Part shown: piece after piece, positions 34,340 to 43,826 of the stretch
Layout of the letters: the number at the start of each line of letters is the position of its first letter
How positions within the stretch are numbered: position 1 is the first letter of the stretch
Origin: Parabacteroides sp. TM07-1AC
GTDB lineage: Bacteria > Bacteroidota > Bacteroidia > Bacteroidales > Tannerellaceae
Assembly (NCBI RefSeq): GCF_003480915.1
Contig: NZ_QUKD01000003.1
Span: 186,001 to 250,000 of the forward strand
Direction: 5' to 3'
DNA: 64,000 nucleotides
Notes under the pieces: generated by a model
What the model was told of the DNA's origin: nothing
The model's input: only the letters and a program-made list of their open reading frames with translations
Databases searched by the model: none
Position numbers and translations under genes: made by a program

Positions 34340-37300
34340 TTATTTTACGATTGCTTTAACAGCAGCTTCGCCTTCGACAGCAACTACAACCACACCGGCA
34401 GGAGCAGAGATTGTAGCTTCATCAGAAGAAACAACTATGTTAGCAATTGTCTGACCAAGTACGTTGCTGATAGCAACATTCTTACCGGCAGCTCCCTTCA
34501 CAATGATAGCGCCGTTAGCTGCTACAACCTTGATTGAAGATGTGTTAATGTTTTCGTTAGCAACTGTTTCGTCCGGATCAACCAAGAAACGAGTGGCACC
34601 TTCAATGTCGGAACCTAATGTCAGCTGGTTGTTGATCTGGATCAAATAACCGTTAGTTTTGTTACGAATTACATACGTACCATCTTCATCTCCTGATTCA
34701 ATTACCTGGAATTTGAAGTTGTTCAAACCACCTACAACACCAGTTACTTTATTTGCCTTTTCTGCAACCTTAGTCTGCTTACCGTCGACTACAGTCTGCA
34801 AAGTATCAGAGTTGATACCGGCTGCCGCCTTAAAGATCAGACGCGTCTGATACTTGTCGTTACCATTGGCAAATGTATACTTCTGCCAATTGGTTACACG
34901 CTTACTATCAGCTGAGTCTTTTGCAAAATACAGGAAGTGACGAGCATTATCCACCTTTTTAGAGATATAGAATGAAGGAACATTCGTATCTGTATCTACT
35001 GTATCCAATCTGAATGTCATCTTATCGAACGGATTCAGAATACCGTTTTTATCTTCGTTCATATAAAGAGCTCCGAAACCGTCTTTTTCGTTGAATTCAG
35101 TTTCCTGCGGAACAGGATTCAATGTACCATATACTTTTTCTGCAACTAAGAAAGTCTTAACCGGCATATTTGCCATAACTTGATAGTCATAATAATAACC
35201 ATATACCCATGCACGAACATCTACGTTTTCATCTTCTGCAACTTCACCAGATTGCAACTCCGAACTAACTAACAAGACATTTTGTGAGCGAGGACTCTGG
35301 AAATTGTTAGCAGGGGTAGTTGTTGCAAATACAGATACAGAACCATCTACATTGTATTTGATAATGTGTTCAGCTTCTGTTTTTGATAAGTTACCTGTAT
35401 TCAGATAATATTCATCAGTTTCATCCGGTGCAAACAGTCTTATATTGTAAGAATAGAAAGCAACAGTATCTTTCTTAGTCTGAGCAGTTACAACTCTATC
35501 GTTTGCGATATAGATGAAGTCATTCAGGATATAAGATACTTTGTCTTCTTTGGGTGCTGCAGTTTTCTTTACACGAATCAGTTCAAACTGGTCAGCAGTC
35601 TTAGAGGTTACAACTCCATTTGCAGCTTTTGTAAAGTCGTATTCACCAGTCTTTTTATCTCTCGGAACGGCAGCATACAATCTATCGTCAGCTTCAGCGG
35701 TCTTAGCGAATTCGAAAGTAAACAAGCCTTGTTCGCTTTGGGCAGTTTCGAATGTAGCGAATTTATCTACATTTTCTTTCTTGATCAACTCCACCTGCAT
35801 ACCTCTGATTTCTTTATCTTTCAGAACAAGTTTTCCATTTTCCGTATAAGCCACCTGCAATTTCTGATCACGTGTCAAACCATCAGGAAGCGACGGATAA
35901 ATTGTATAAACATTTTCACCCAGTTCTTCTTCATCATACAGTACTACCGATACAGACGCTTTTGTCAGACGATTTGTAATCTTAACAGTTTCATAGTTAT
36001 CGTCATCATCATTATCAGCAACACCTGTAACAACAAACTGATACAACGGATCGTTTTCGTTAGCTCCGTCGTTTACACTTGGCATAGCAGCAAATGTAAA
36101 GCTACCATTAGACTCAAGGGTCAGATACTGACCATACTCAGAAACTTCTTCATTGGCAGCTTCTTCTGCACCGCTGACAAACTTGATAGCATAGATAGCC
36201 GGAGTTGCATCATTGTTCAACAGTTCTTTCACGTCTGCGATAGTTGTTGAAGGAACAGCTTTTACTTTTACAGCGTTACCGTTAGTTACCAGATAAACAA
36301 ATTCTTCTGTTGTATCAACATTGTCGTTGTTGGTATTAGGTATTTTACCAATAGTGACTTTTTTGAAATATTCATGTTTGTCATCACCTTTCTTATCCAA
36401 ACGGGCATTGGCAACAGACAAGCTATATTCGTCATTCTTTGACAACGGGTTGATTTCTGTGATTGTGAAACATGCGTTACCAACGAATACTTCATCCTTT
36501 TTGGAGTCCATATTAGCGTTATACTTTTCATTATTCTTAGCCGTTTCAGCATCATAGTAATTCATGTCGCTACCTTTCACAGTAGTCAATGTAAAACCTT
36601 TACCATCTTCACGTTTTGTATTCGTGATTGTAGTGAAGTCCTGCGGATCGATAGCCAAGAAAGTCATTTTTTGGAACAATTCCTTTTCGGCCGCGTTATC
36701 AATAATGTTATCTTCCAGAATAGCTTTTCCTTCTTCTGTTTTAGCCAATTCTTTCCAAGAATCTCCTGTTGCCAAATAGATACCTGCCGGGATTTCAAAA
36801 TAGTTACCACTTTGGTCTTCCCAACCGATAGAGTCACCAGTTGCAGCCTGTGCACCAGCCAACTTCACTCTGAAAGCTCTCAAATCCAAGTCTTTGAAGA
36901 TGTTGTCGATTACCGTTTCACCATCAGGGAATGTGAATTGGAAGCCTTTACCACCTTTCTGGTCGTTCAGTTCATCGACTACATCAACAACTCTATCTTC
37001 CATAGTAACAATAAGGAGGCTTGCAGATGTACCGCCACCAACACCAATACCGCCACTTACATCAGTAGTATTACCTTCTTCCACCATGAAATTATTTGCT
37101 CCACAACTAGCCGGTTGATAATAAAGGGGATCTTTTTGATTAAAACGCGCACAAATATTATCATAAGTTGCAAAGTAAGTACCTTTATCATCTTTATGAT
37201 AAGTCGCAGAAGTGTACGAGCCTCCAGCTTCAGTTACAACGGAATACTGTCCCCCCTTGGTACTAATAGTCACAAAGTCCCCTGTATTAGCACTTTGTAA

Positions 37301-37663
37301 GCTATAATAATATTTAGGAGCATCAGGAGTTCCCATTATATGCTCTTTGATATTCCAAACAGCAGCATCTTCAGCATCATCGTTTCCTGCATCCTTAAGC
37401 TCACTAAGTTTTTTTACCGTATAAGTTAATGTACCATTTTGGTCTTTTGTAGCCAAAATAACAAGATCTTGTTCATCAATCTCACCAATTGTACCACCAT
37501 CACGAAGAAGAATAACATTATCCATCTGTCGAGAATCATCGGCTTTGATTTCAACCAGCTTCAGTGGTTTCCCATTCAGCATAACAGCATCCTGAGCACT
37601 AACAAACGACGAACCTGCAACCAGCATACCCGCCATCATAAGCGTAGAAAACTTTTTGTTCAT
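34340..37663 (-). CDS. Large secreted DUF6383 protein B, probable phase-variable surface protein
   Basis: I place the start at ATG 37663 (1107 residues), where the signal peptide shared with the two paralogues begins (MNKKFSTLMMAGMLVAGSSF, cleavage after VSA); the longer frame to 37777 runs into the invertible segment. The middle is beta-rich, acidic and the most divergent of the three. The C-terminal domain is conserved (SIKVVAANGAIIVKGAAGKN, SNVLGQTIANIVVSS, VKAIVK) and resembles a type IX sorting domain. O-glycosylation-type sites occur (DSIG, DTVA, DSAD, DTLQ). The leader is AT-rich without a Shine-Dalgarno. The only good promoter upstream points away from it, so it is predicted OFF here. 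No enzymatic motif was seen. Confidence 0.85.
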   Translation of the reverse strand: MNKKFSTLMMAGMLVAGSSFVSAQDAVMLNGKPLKLVEIKADDSRQMDNVILLRDGGTIGEIDEQDLVILATKDQNGTLTYTVKKLSELKDAGNDDAEDAAVWNIKEHIMGTPDAPKYYYSLQSANTGDFVTISTKGGQYSVVTEAGGSYTSATYHKDDKGTYFATYDNICARFNQKDPLYYQPASCGANNFMVEEGNTTDVSGGIGVGGGTSASLLIVTMEDRVVDVVDELNDQKGGKGFQFTFPDGETVIDNIFKDLDLRAFRVKLAGAQAATGDSIGWEDQSGNYFEIPAGIYLATGDSWKELAKTEEGKAILEDNIIDNAAEKELFQKMTFLAIDPQDFTTITNTKREDGKGFTLTTVKGSDMNYYDAETAKNNEKYNANMDSKKDEVFVGNACFTITEINPLSKNDEYSLSVANARLDKKGDDKHEYFKKVTIGKIPNTNNDNVDTTEEFVYLVTNGNAVKVKAVPSTTIADVKELLNNDATPAIYAIKFVSGAEEAANEEVSEYGQYLTLESNGSFTFAAMPSVNDGANENDPLYQFVVTGVADNDDDDNYETVKITNRLTKASVSVVLYDEEELGENVYTIYPSLPDGLTRDQKLQVAYTENGKLVLKDKEIRGMQVELIKKENVDKFATFETAQSEQGLFTFEFAKTAEADDRLYAAVPRDKKTGEYDFTKAANGVVTSKTADQFELIRVKKTAAPKEDKVSYILNDFIYIANDRVVTAQTKKDTVAFYSYNIRLFAPDETDEYYLNTGNLSKTEAEHIIKYNVDGSVSVFATTTPANNFQSPRSQNVLLVSSELQSGEVAEDENVDVRAWVYGYYYDYQVMANMPVKTFLVAEKVYGTLNPVPQETEFNEKDGFGALYMNEDKNGILNPFDKMTFRLDTVDTDTNVPSFYISKKVDNARHFLYFAKDSADSKRVTNWQKYTFANGNDKYQTRLIFKAAAGINSDTLQTVVDGKQTKVAEKANKVTGVVGGLNNFKFQVIESGDEDGTYVIRNKTNGYLIQINNQLTLGSDIEGATRFLVDPDETVANENINTSSIKVVAANGAIIVKGAAGKNVAISNVLGQTIANIVVSSDEATISAPAGVVVVAVEGEAAVKAIVK

Positions 37664-37741
37664 AATCAATAAATTTAATATTAATAATAGTGTATATAAA
37701 AGTCCTTCTCGTTTGGCTCGTTTAAACTGCCCAAATACAAA

Positions 37742-37936
37742 TGACGAGTTTAAACGTTCCTTTTTTCTCGTCATCATTTAGGACTTTGTAACTGAAAGTT
37801 GTAATTTCGTACTAACTTTGCTATTCAATTGATAAGAAAGCATATAAGCAAGAAAATTTTATTTTGAAAAAGATTGGCAGTTAAAAAGAATCTAGTAACT
37901 TTGCTGGCGAGAATAAAGGAACGTTTAAATTAGTCA
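37742..37936 (+). promoter_or_regulatory. Invertible promoter segment B, promoter pointing away from the DUF6383 gene
   Basis: Inverted repeats of 29 bp with 26 matches bound the segment (37742-37770 and 37908-37936); the shared core reads AAAGGAACGTTTAAA. A plus-strand promoter lies next to the right arm: TTG 37874-37876, 19-bp spacer, TAACTTTG 37896-37903. A second TAACTTTG at 37813-37820 has no well-spaced -33 element. The inside of the segment differs from segment C at only 4 positions by my count over about 137 bp. The promoter faces away from the minus-strand gene; inversion would turn it toward the gene. Confidence 0.85.
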
Positions 37937-38448
37937 CTCATAATACCGTACATTCCTTATTATTCAAAGTATATACCAATTTACCTCTATTTTATATATC
38001 TACAAACATGCATATTTCAATGTACGTGCGTACATTATTATATATTATTTCTCCCCATTGTGGCATCACAACTAATCTATTACATATTATCAACTGTTAT
38101 TCAACGTCTTATAGATGACGCCGTAATAGAACAATGGCGTCACTCACCACTCTTCAATGCCATTGTTACGGAGCATACGACAATTAAAATCCATCCCCCT
38201 TAAAACCAAGATTAAAACATAGGACTATTTAGGGCATTTTTCCTATACTTTATAAGCGTAAGGCATACGTTACATATTTGCAACTAGATATTTACATTTA
38301 TATAAAGCATACCTTACATTTTAGGAATAATAATATTACAAAAACAAAAGTCAGCAGGAAAAAGATTAAATAGATAGAGCTTTAGGCTTAAAGTTCCGCA
38401 TAAAAGCTATTAACGATAAAAAGAATAACAACTGGAGGAAAACAAAAA
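37937..38448. other. Conserved non-coding tract of cassette B
   Basis: About 510 bp without an ORF. It aligns by eye with the tract of cassette C over most of its length (for example AAAGATTA-ATAGATA and AAGTTCCGCATAAAAGC) and more loosely with A. It contains the palindrome at 38019, a hairpin (TGACGCC 38116-38122 with GGCGTCA 38136-38142) and AT-rich short repeats around 38260-38325. It would be the body of a transcript made in the present promoter orientation. Confidence 0.6.
38019..38036. promoter_or_regulatory. Conserved palindrome AATGTACRYGCGTACATT, copy B
   Basis: AATGTAC (38019-38025) and GTACATT (38030-38036) flank GTGC. It lies 82 bp beyond the right inverted repeat, the same distance as in cassette C and within 3 bp of cassette A. 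Confidence 0.65.
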
Positions 38449-38450
38449 AA

Positions 38451-38480
38451 GGTGATGCCGGAAATAACCCCGGCATCACC
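38451..38480 (-). terminator. Terminator closing cassette B
   Basis: GGTGATGCCGG (38451-38461) pairs with CCGGCATCACC (38470-38480), 8-nt loop. On the minus strand the stem is followed by TTTTTTTGTTTTCC, a strong intrinsic terminator that would stop pepD transcription before it enters the cassette. The plus-strand tail (TCTCTATCTATTTATTTT) is weaker but could also stop outgoing transcripts. Confidence 0.88.
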
Positions 38481-38573
38481 TCTCTATCTATTTATTTTCA
38501 AGGAATAAACCTTGTTTATCTTTTAGGTGACTCCATTAATAATGAAAAAACAAAAAGATATTCCTGTTTCTTA

Positions 38574-40028
38574 TCAAATCCGCGCCAGCGTAGCCACGAT
38601 GAAATCCCAAACTTTCTGTACAGACGGAATATTCACCCGTTCGTCCGGTGAATGCGGATGCTCCAGGTCCGGTCCGATAGAGATCATATCCATGGCAGGA
38701 TAAGACTCCTGGATGATGCCACATTCCAAACCGGCATGCATTACTTTTACCGACGGCTTCTTTCCAAACAACTCTTCGTATGTCTTCTGCATCACATTCA
38801 GGATCGGAGAATTGATATTCGGCTGCCATCCGCCATAAGCACCGCCATATTCTACTTTCGCACCTGCCAGAGAGAAGACACTTTCAAGGCTGGAACATAC
38901 AGATGCTTTACGGCTCTCGGAAGAACTGCGCACCAATATCTTTATTTCGATCAATTCATTCGACGACCTGACAATCGCCAGGTTGGATGAAGATTCCACC
39001 GTGCCGGGGAAATCGTTCAACATGCTGATCACGCCATTCTGACAACCTTCTATCGCATTGATGATATCGTCCTGAATCTCTTCCGGAATCAATGTAGCAG
39101 GCAAATCAGTCATATCCGCCACAAAGTCAATCTTATTCTCAATACCGGCATATTCTTCACGGAACATATCCCGATAATCAGCCACCAACTCCCACAAAGC
39201 CTCCACATTGTCGCCCGGGATCGTGATCACAGCAAACGCCTCCCGCGGAATCGCATTACGCAACGAACCGCCGTCGATAGAAGACAAGCGTGCCCCGTAA
39301 TCGCAAACGGCTTCTTTCAGGAAGCGGAACATCAGTTTATTGGCATTGGCACGTCCCAGATGGATATCCACTCCGGAGTGACCGCCTTTCAGCCCTGTCA
39401 GACTCAGCTTTACAGCCACATCGCCTTCAGGAATATACGTATCTTCTTTAAACTGGATCGAAATATTCAGGTCCGCACCGCCCGCACAACCGACAAACAG
39501 TTCACCTTCTTCTTCCGAGTCGCAGTTGATCAATGTTTCTCCTTTCAGGAAACCGGATTTCAAACCGAAAGCGCCGTCCATTCCTTCTTCTTCGTCAATG
39601 GTGAAAAGAGCTTCGATCGGTCCGTGCTGAATAGTCGTATCTGAAAGCACCGCCATCGCCAACGAAGCACCGATACCGTTGTCGGCACCCAATGTCGTTT
39701 CGCGGGCTGTTACCCAATCACCGTCTATATAAGCATCAATAGGATCAGTCAGAAAATCGTGTTTTACAGAGGCGTTTTTTTGGGGAACCATATCCAAATG
39801 AGACTGCAGGACAACTGTTTTGCGATCTTCCATTCCGGGAGTAGCCGGTTTACGGATCAAAACGTTTCCAATTCCGTCCCGTAGGGTTTCCAATCCCAAT
39901 CCTTTTCCAAAAGCTTCCACAAAACGAGTTACTGCTTCCATATGTCCGGTAGGACGTGGAATCTGTGTAAGGTCATAGAAATAACCCCAGACATGCTGCG
40001 GGGAAAGATTCTTGATTTCTGCTGACAT
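38574..40028 (-). CDS. pepD: Aminoacyl-histidine dipeptidase (cytosol nonspecific dipeptidase)
   Basis: PepD is a zinc M20 peptidase that hydrolyses Xaa-His and many other dipeptides. I place the start at ATG 40028 (484 residues, MSAEIKNLSPQHVWGYFYDL), the usual family start; eight more codons are open upstream. Metal-site motifs: VLQSHLDMVPQ (His-x-Asp), TLGADNGIGASLAM, IDEEEGMDGAFGL, NCDSEEEGELF and the C-terminal HAGLECGII. Its transcript ends at the terminator that closes cassette B. Confidence 0.95.
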   Translation of the reverse strand: MSAEIKNLSPQHVWGYFYDLTQIPRPTGHMEAVTRFVEAFGKGLGLETLRDGIGNVLIRKPATPGMEDRKTVVLQSHLDMVPQKNASVKHDFLTDPIDAYIDGDWVTARETTLGADNGIGASLAMAVLSDTTIQHGPIEALFTIDEEEGMDGAFGLKSGFLKGETLINCDSEEEGELFVGCAGGADLNISIQFKEDTYIPEGDVAVKLSLTGLKGGHSGVDIHLGRANANKLMFRFLKEAVCDYGARLSSIDGGSLRNAIPREAFAVITIPGDNVEALWELVADYRDMFREEYAGIENKIDFVADMTDLPATLIPEEIQDDIINAIEGCQNGVISMLNDFPGTVESSSNLAIVRSSNELIEIKILVRSSSESRKASVCSSLESVFSLAGAKVEYGGAYGGWQPNINSPILNVMQKTYEELFGKKPSVKVMHAGLECGIIQESYPAMDMISIGPDLEHPHSPDERVNIPSVQKVWDFIVATLARI

Positions 40029-40170
40029 AGTTTCTAAGTTGAAAGTTGGCAAATGACTGCTGACAGATAAAACTGCAACTGCCTGTTGTCAACATGATTA
40101 ATAATATATTAGTAACAAACTTATTCTATAAAAAGGATAACAAACGGATTTTTTTAACAGTCGGCAGTCT

Positions 40171-41184
40171 CTATTGTTCTACTGCCAGCTCTTTGCTGTT
40201 ATCTCTGTTGGTAAGCGGCAAAGCCACAATACCGAACAAACCGCATAACACCGTCCAGACTGTCTGTACTGTATGAACCACAAGGGCAAAAGCGGCAGCA
40301 TCATTCTCGTTGACACCGAAGCAAACCAATGTAGCGATCACCATAAAATGCCAGGCTCCGATACCTGCCTGTACAGGGACGGCAACCCCGATACTACTCA
40401 TGGTAAAGGCGATCAGTCCGACCGTTATCCCCAAATCGCGGGTGAAGTCAAAAGCGTAGAACGTGATATAGAAATAACAGAAGTAACCGCCCCATATCAT
40501 CAGTGTCTGTAAGACGAAACGACCTTTCTGCTTTAAGAGCCAGATGCTCTTCATTCCGTCCCATACATTCAGCAACAACGCCTTTGCTTTCTGAACCAGC
40601 GTAAAGTTACTCATATATTTGAAAACAAACCAAATTCCGGCAACTAAAATTACTGCACCTACGTAAATCCATATCGAATCGAACATTTTCTGAAAGCCTT
40701 CGAGCAACGCCGGATTGCGTGCAAAGAAACTGATGAAGAAGTCGAAATTGAATATAAAGATCAGCAAAGTGATCGTTCCGACCACGATCGTATCGCTCAC
40801 ACGGTCGATCAGCAGGGTTCCGAACAATTTGGTGAAAGGAATCTTATCGTATTTGGTGATGATTCCGCAACGCCATACTTCCCCGACACGCGGCAATACC
40901 ATATTCACGGCATAATTACCCAGCACGGCATAAATGATATTACTCATCTTGAAGCGTTCACCCAAAGAGGAGATCAACAACCCCCAACGCAATCCGCGGA
41001 CCACGTTGGCAAACAAACCGAACAGCAAAGAAACCAGTATTATATCATATCTCACCCCTTCACGGATTACGCGCCATATCTCGCTGACATCCATATTGCT
41101 ATACAGAAACCACAGCAACAAACAGCCAAAACCTAAGGGTAAAAATATCTTGACAAACGTTTGTAGGATACTCTTAAAATTCAT
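40171..41184 (-). CDS. Flippase-like membrane protein (YbhN/LPG synthase transmembrane family)
   Basis: The 337-residue protein is almost entirely hydrophobic with about 8 membrane segments. Family marks are GLFANVVRGLRWGLLISSLG, NYAVNMVLPRVGEVWRC, LIDRVSDTIVVGTITLL and the late glycine-rich VAVPVQAGIGAWHFMVIATL. This family (UPF0104) includes the transmembrane part of lysylphosphatidylglycerol synthases and proteins linked to lipid or glycan transport. The exact role is unknown. It is divergent from rsmA, with 96 bp between the starts. Confidence 0.85.
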   Translation of the reverse strand: MNFKSILQTFVKIFLPLGFGCLLLWFLYSNMDVSEIWRVIREGVRYDIILVSLLFGLFANVVRGLRWGLLISSLGERFKMSNIIYAVLGNYAVNMVLPRVGEVWRCGIITKYDKIPFTKLFGTLLIDRVSDTIVVGTITLLIFIFNFDFFISFFARNPALLEGFQKMFDSIWIYVGAVILVAGIWFVFKYMSNFTLVQKAKALLLNVWDGMKSIWLLKQKGRFVLQTLMIWGGYFCYFYITFYAFDFTRDLGITVGLIAFTMSSIGVAVPVQAGIGAWHFMVIATLVCFGVNENDAAAFALVVHTVQTVWTVLCGLFGIVALPLTNRDNSKELAVEQ

Positions 41185-41214
41185 TCTACGTAGGATACTT
41201 TAAATTATTTGTTG

Positions 41215-41222
41215 TATTTTTG
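41215..41222 (+). promoter_or_regulatory. -7 promoter element of rsmA
   Basis: TATTTTTG matches TAnnTTTG 58 bp before the rsmA ATG, in the 96-bp divergent region. No clear -33 element. Confidence 0.4.
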
Positions 41223-41280
41223 TGCACCCGCAAAGATAAGCATTATATTTTAATACAAACATTTTAGATCGAATAACCGG

Positions 41281-42084
41281 ATGAGATTAGTTAAGCCAAA
41301 GAAAGCATTAGGACAGCACTTCCTGAAGGATTTACAGATCGCACAGCGTATTTCAGACACGTTGTCGGACTACAAAGATTTACCGGTTTTAGAGATCGGT
41401 CCGGGTATGGGCGTGCTTACCCAGTATCTGCTGACGGCGGGTCACGACCTGACAGTTGTGGAACTGGATATGGAGTCAGTCGATTACCTGGAACAGAACT
41501 TTCCGGCACTCGAAGGACGTATCCTCGCTGAAGATTTCCTCAGGTTGGACCTGGCGAAACTTTTCCCCGGCCAGTTCTGCGTGATCGGAAATTATCCTTA
41601 TAATATATCCAGTCAGATATTCTTTAAAGTACTCGATTATAAAGAGCATGTCCCGTGTTGTTCCGGAATGATCCAGAAAGAGGTCGCTGAACGTCTGGCA
41701 GCCGGACCGGGAAGCAAAACATATGGTATCCTGAGTGTCCTGCTGCAAGCCTGGTACACGGTGGAATATCTTTTTACTGTCAGTGAACAAGTTTTCGATC
41801 CGCCCCCAAAAGTGAAAAGCGCGGTTATCCGGATGGTCCGGAACGACCGGAAAGAACTGGGATGCGACGAAAAGCTATTCAAGACAGTGGTAAAAACGTC
41901 TTTCAATCAACGCCGCAAAACCCTACGCAATTCAATGAAGCCTTTGCTGGGCAAAGACTGCCCGGACTATGCGCTTCCTATCTTCGACAAACGCCCCGAA
42001 CAGCTTTCGGTGGAACAGTTCGTCGAACTCACATTGATCGCAGACCATCATCTGAAACAAACAGGAATGATACAGAAAGAATAA
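41281..42084 (+). CDS. rsmA: 16S rRNA dimethyladenosine transferase
   Basis: RsmA (KsgA) dimethylates A1518 and A1519 near the 3' end of 16S rRNA using SAM, late in 30S assembly. The 267-residue protein shows KALGQHFLKD, the SAM-binding LEIGPGMGVLTQYLL, the catalytic NYPYNISSQIF and the C-terminal helical part with SFNQRRKTLRNSMK. It starts at ATG 41281 and is followed 26 bp later by the phosphoethanolamine transferase gene. Confidence 0.97.
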   Translation: MRLVKPKKALGQHFLKDLQIAQRISDTLSDYKDLPVLEIGPGMGVLTQYLLTAGHDLTVVELDMESVDYLEQNFPALEGRILAEDFLRLDLAKLFPGQFCVIGNYPYNISSQIFFKVLDYKEHVPCCSGMIQKEVAERLAAGPGSKTYGILSVLLQAWYTVEYLFTVSEQVFDPPPKVKSAVIRMVRNDRKELGCDEKLFKTVVKTSFNQRRKTLRNSMKPLLGKDCPDYALPIFDKRPEQLSVEQFVELTLIADHHLKQTGMIQKE

Positions 42085-42110
42085 CAATATAAACAGCAAC
42101 GTATAATTAT

Positions 42111-43826
42111 ATGAAGTCAATAGGAAAAATACTCCGTTCGCTCTTTCCAGCTAACAACTACGGTTGGATGACTCTTTTGTTTTTCCTGCTCCTTCTACCT
42201 AATTTCGTTGTTATGTTCAAGTCTAGCGATCTAGCTGGAGATTTTGTTAAACAGGCAGCTTACATGTTCTTCTCTTGCCTGATCCTATTGGTCCCGGCGC
42301 TTTTCTTCAAAGTCCGGTTCTACTTTCTTTTCCAAAGTCTTTTTCTATTGATGAGTCCTATCGAAATAGGACACATCCTATTCAGTCGAATGCCTGTCAC
42401 TATCGGACTAATGTCAGCCATTCTAAATACGAACCAACAAGAGGCGTTTGAGTTAATTTACTCGATGAAAGGGTATGTGATACTCTTTCTATTGATCCTT
42501 TTGGTATTTTATGGGATTTTATTTACTCAAATTGAAAATAAACCGCTGTTCACACGACGAGGGAAGATATGGATGTGTTGTTTGTACATTTTTTTCAACC
42601 TCGCGCTATGGACTGCCATGTGGAAAATTTCCGATGACACGAACGGAACAGCTTTTCGAATACAGGCGGCAACCAACAATTTTTATTCAAAATATACCAA
42701 GACCTACCCTTGCAACTTAATAGCTGTCTTCATCGAGACCCTAGCCACCGAACAAGAGACAGAACAGATGCAAGAAAAACTAAAAGACTTCAGGTTCCAT
42801 GCACAACGCCAAAAGACGATCCAAGAGAAAGAAATATATGTATTGATCATTGGCGAATCGTGCCGATACGGAAACTTTTCTGTAAACGGGTACGAACGTC
42901 CCACGTCCCCTTTACTGGAGAAAGAAAAGGATTTGATATCGTACAGCAAGGCGTTAACAACATCCAATGTAACCCACTTGGCTATACCCCAAATACTAAC
43001 AAGAGCCACTCCACATGATCCGGATCGAGCGCATAAGGAAAAAGCATTGCCTGACCTTTTCATCGAATGCGGATTCCATACGGCCTGGATTGCCAGCCAG
43101 TATGCGAGCAACCGTTTTGTCAAACGCATCACAAAAGGAATGGATTATAGCTTCTTTTCCACAACCGATTTTGACTCCGCCGATAATTACGATGGTAAAC
43201 TATTGCCTCACATTGATTCAGTTTTGAATATGAATAATCAGAAGCAATTAATCATAGTCCATACATTAGGTAGTCATTTTCGCTATAATGCTCGTTATCC
43301 GAAGTCATTCGAACGTTTTACGCCCTCTCTCCAGGATAATACCGGATACGATGTAATCAATCCGGACAACAAAGAGGTACTTGTCAACAGTTACGACAAC
43401 AGTATCTGTTATACTGATTATGTGCTGGATGAAATCATCCGGAAGGTAGATGCCCAAGACGCCATCAGTGCAGTGGTATTCATCTCCGACCATGCAGAAA
43501 ACCTATATGACGACGAACGCCATATGACTATGCATGGAAATGTAGAACCAACCATATACGAATTGCATATTCCGCTATTTATATGGACGTCAAGTGCCTA
43601 TCGGAAAATTCATCCAAACAAAACAGAAACCATAAACAATCATAAAGAGAAAAAAGTCAGCACATCCAACCTATTTCATTCCTTTCTCGACCTAGCAAGC
43701 ATATCTTATCCGGAAGAGAAAAAGGAAAAAAGTTTTGCATCGACAGAATTCAGAGAAGATAGTGTATGGTATATATTAACTACGGACGAACGTATCATAA
43801 ACAAAAGTGACCTATGGTTGAAATGA
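42111..43826 (+). CDS. Phosphoethanolamine transferase, EptA/sulfatase family
   Basis: It transfers phosphoethanolamine from phosphatidylethanolamine to lipid A or another envelope glycan in the inner membrane, active site outside. The 571-residue protein has five N-terminal membrane segments (about 20-185) and a periplasmic sulfatase-fold domain. Motifs: LIIGESCRYGNFSVNGYERP, the likely nucleophile Thr in TTSNVTHLAIPQIL, HTLGSHFRYNARYP and VVFISDHAENLYDDERHMTM. It lies between rsmA and mgtE and overlaps mgtE by ATGA. Its DNA looks more AT-rich than both neighbours, which could mean later insertion. Confidence 0.9.
   Translation: MKSIGKILRSLFPANNYGWMTLLFFLLLLPNFVVMFKSSDLAGDFVKQAAYMFFSCLILLVPALFFKVRFYFLFQSLFLLMSPIEIGHILFSRMPVTIGLMSAILNTNQQEAFELIYSMKGYVILFLLILLVFYGILFTQIENKPLFTRRGKIWMCCLYIFFNLALWTAMWKISDDTNGTAFRIQAATNNFYSKYTKTYPCNLIAVFIETLATEQETEQMQEKLKDFRFHAQRQKTIQEKEIYVLIIGESCRYGNFSVNGYERPTSPLLEKEKDLISYSKALTTSNVTHLAIPQILTRATPHDPDRAHKEKALPDLFIECGFHTAWIASQYASNRFVKRITKGMDYSFFSTTDFDSADNYDGKLLPHIDSVLNMNNQKQLIIVHTLGSHFRYNARYPKSFERFTPSLQDNTGYDVINPDNKEVLVNSYDNSICYTDYVLDEIIRKVDAQDAISAVVFISDHAENLYDDERHMTMHGNVEPTIYELHIPLFIWTSSAYRKIHPNKTETINNHKEKKVSTSNLFHSFLDLASISYPEEKKEKSFASTEFREDSVWYILTTDERIINKSDLWLK

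Noticed and set aside
37664..37777. 38 extra N-terminal codons of DUF6383 gene B
   Set aside because: They run into the left inverted repeat, and the shared signal peptide MNKKFSTL starts at 37663 in line with the two paralogues.
37813..37820. Second TAACTTTG in segments B and C as an additional promoter
   Set aside because: The nearest TTG/TTTG elements are at 11 or 24 bp spacing, and the motif is not kept in segment A.
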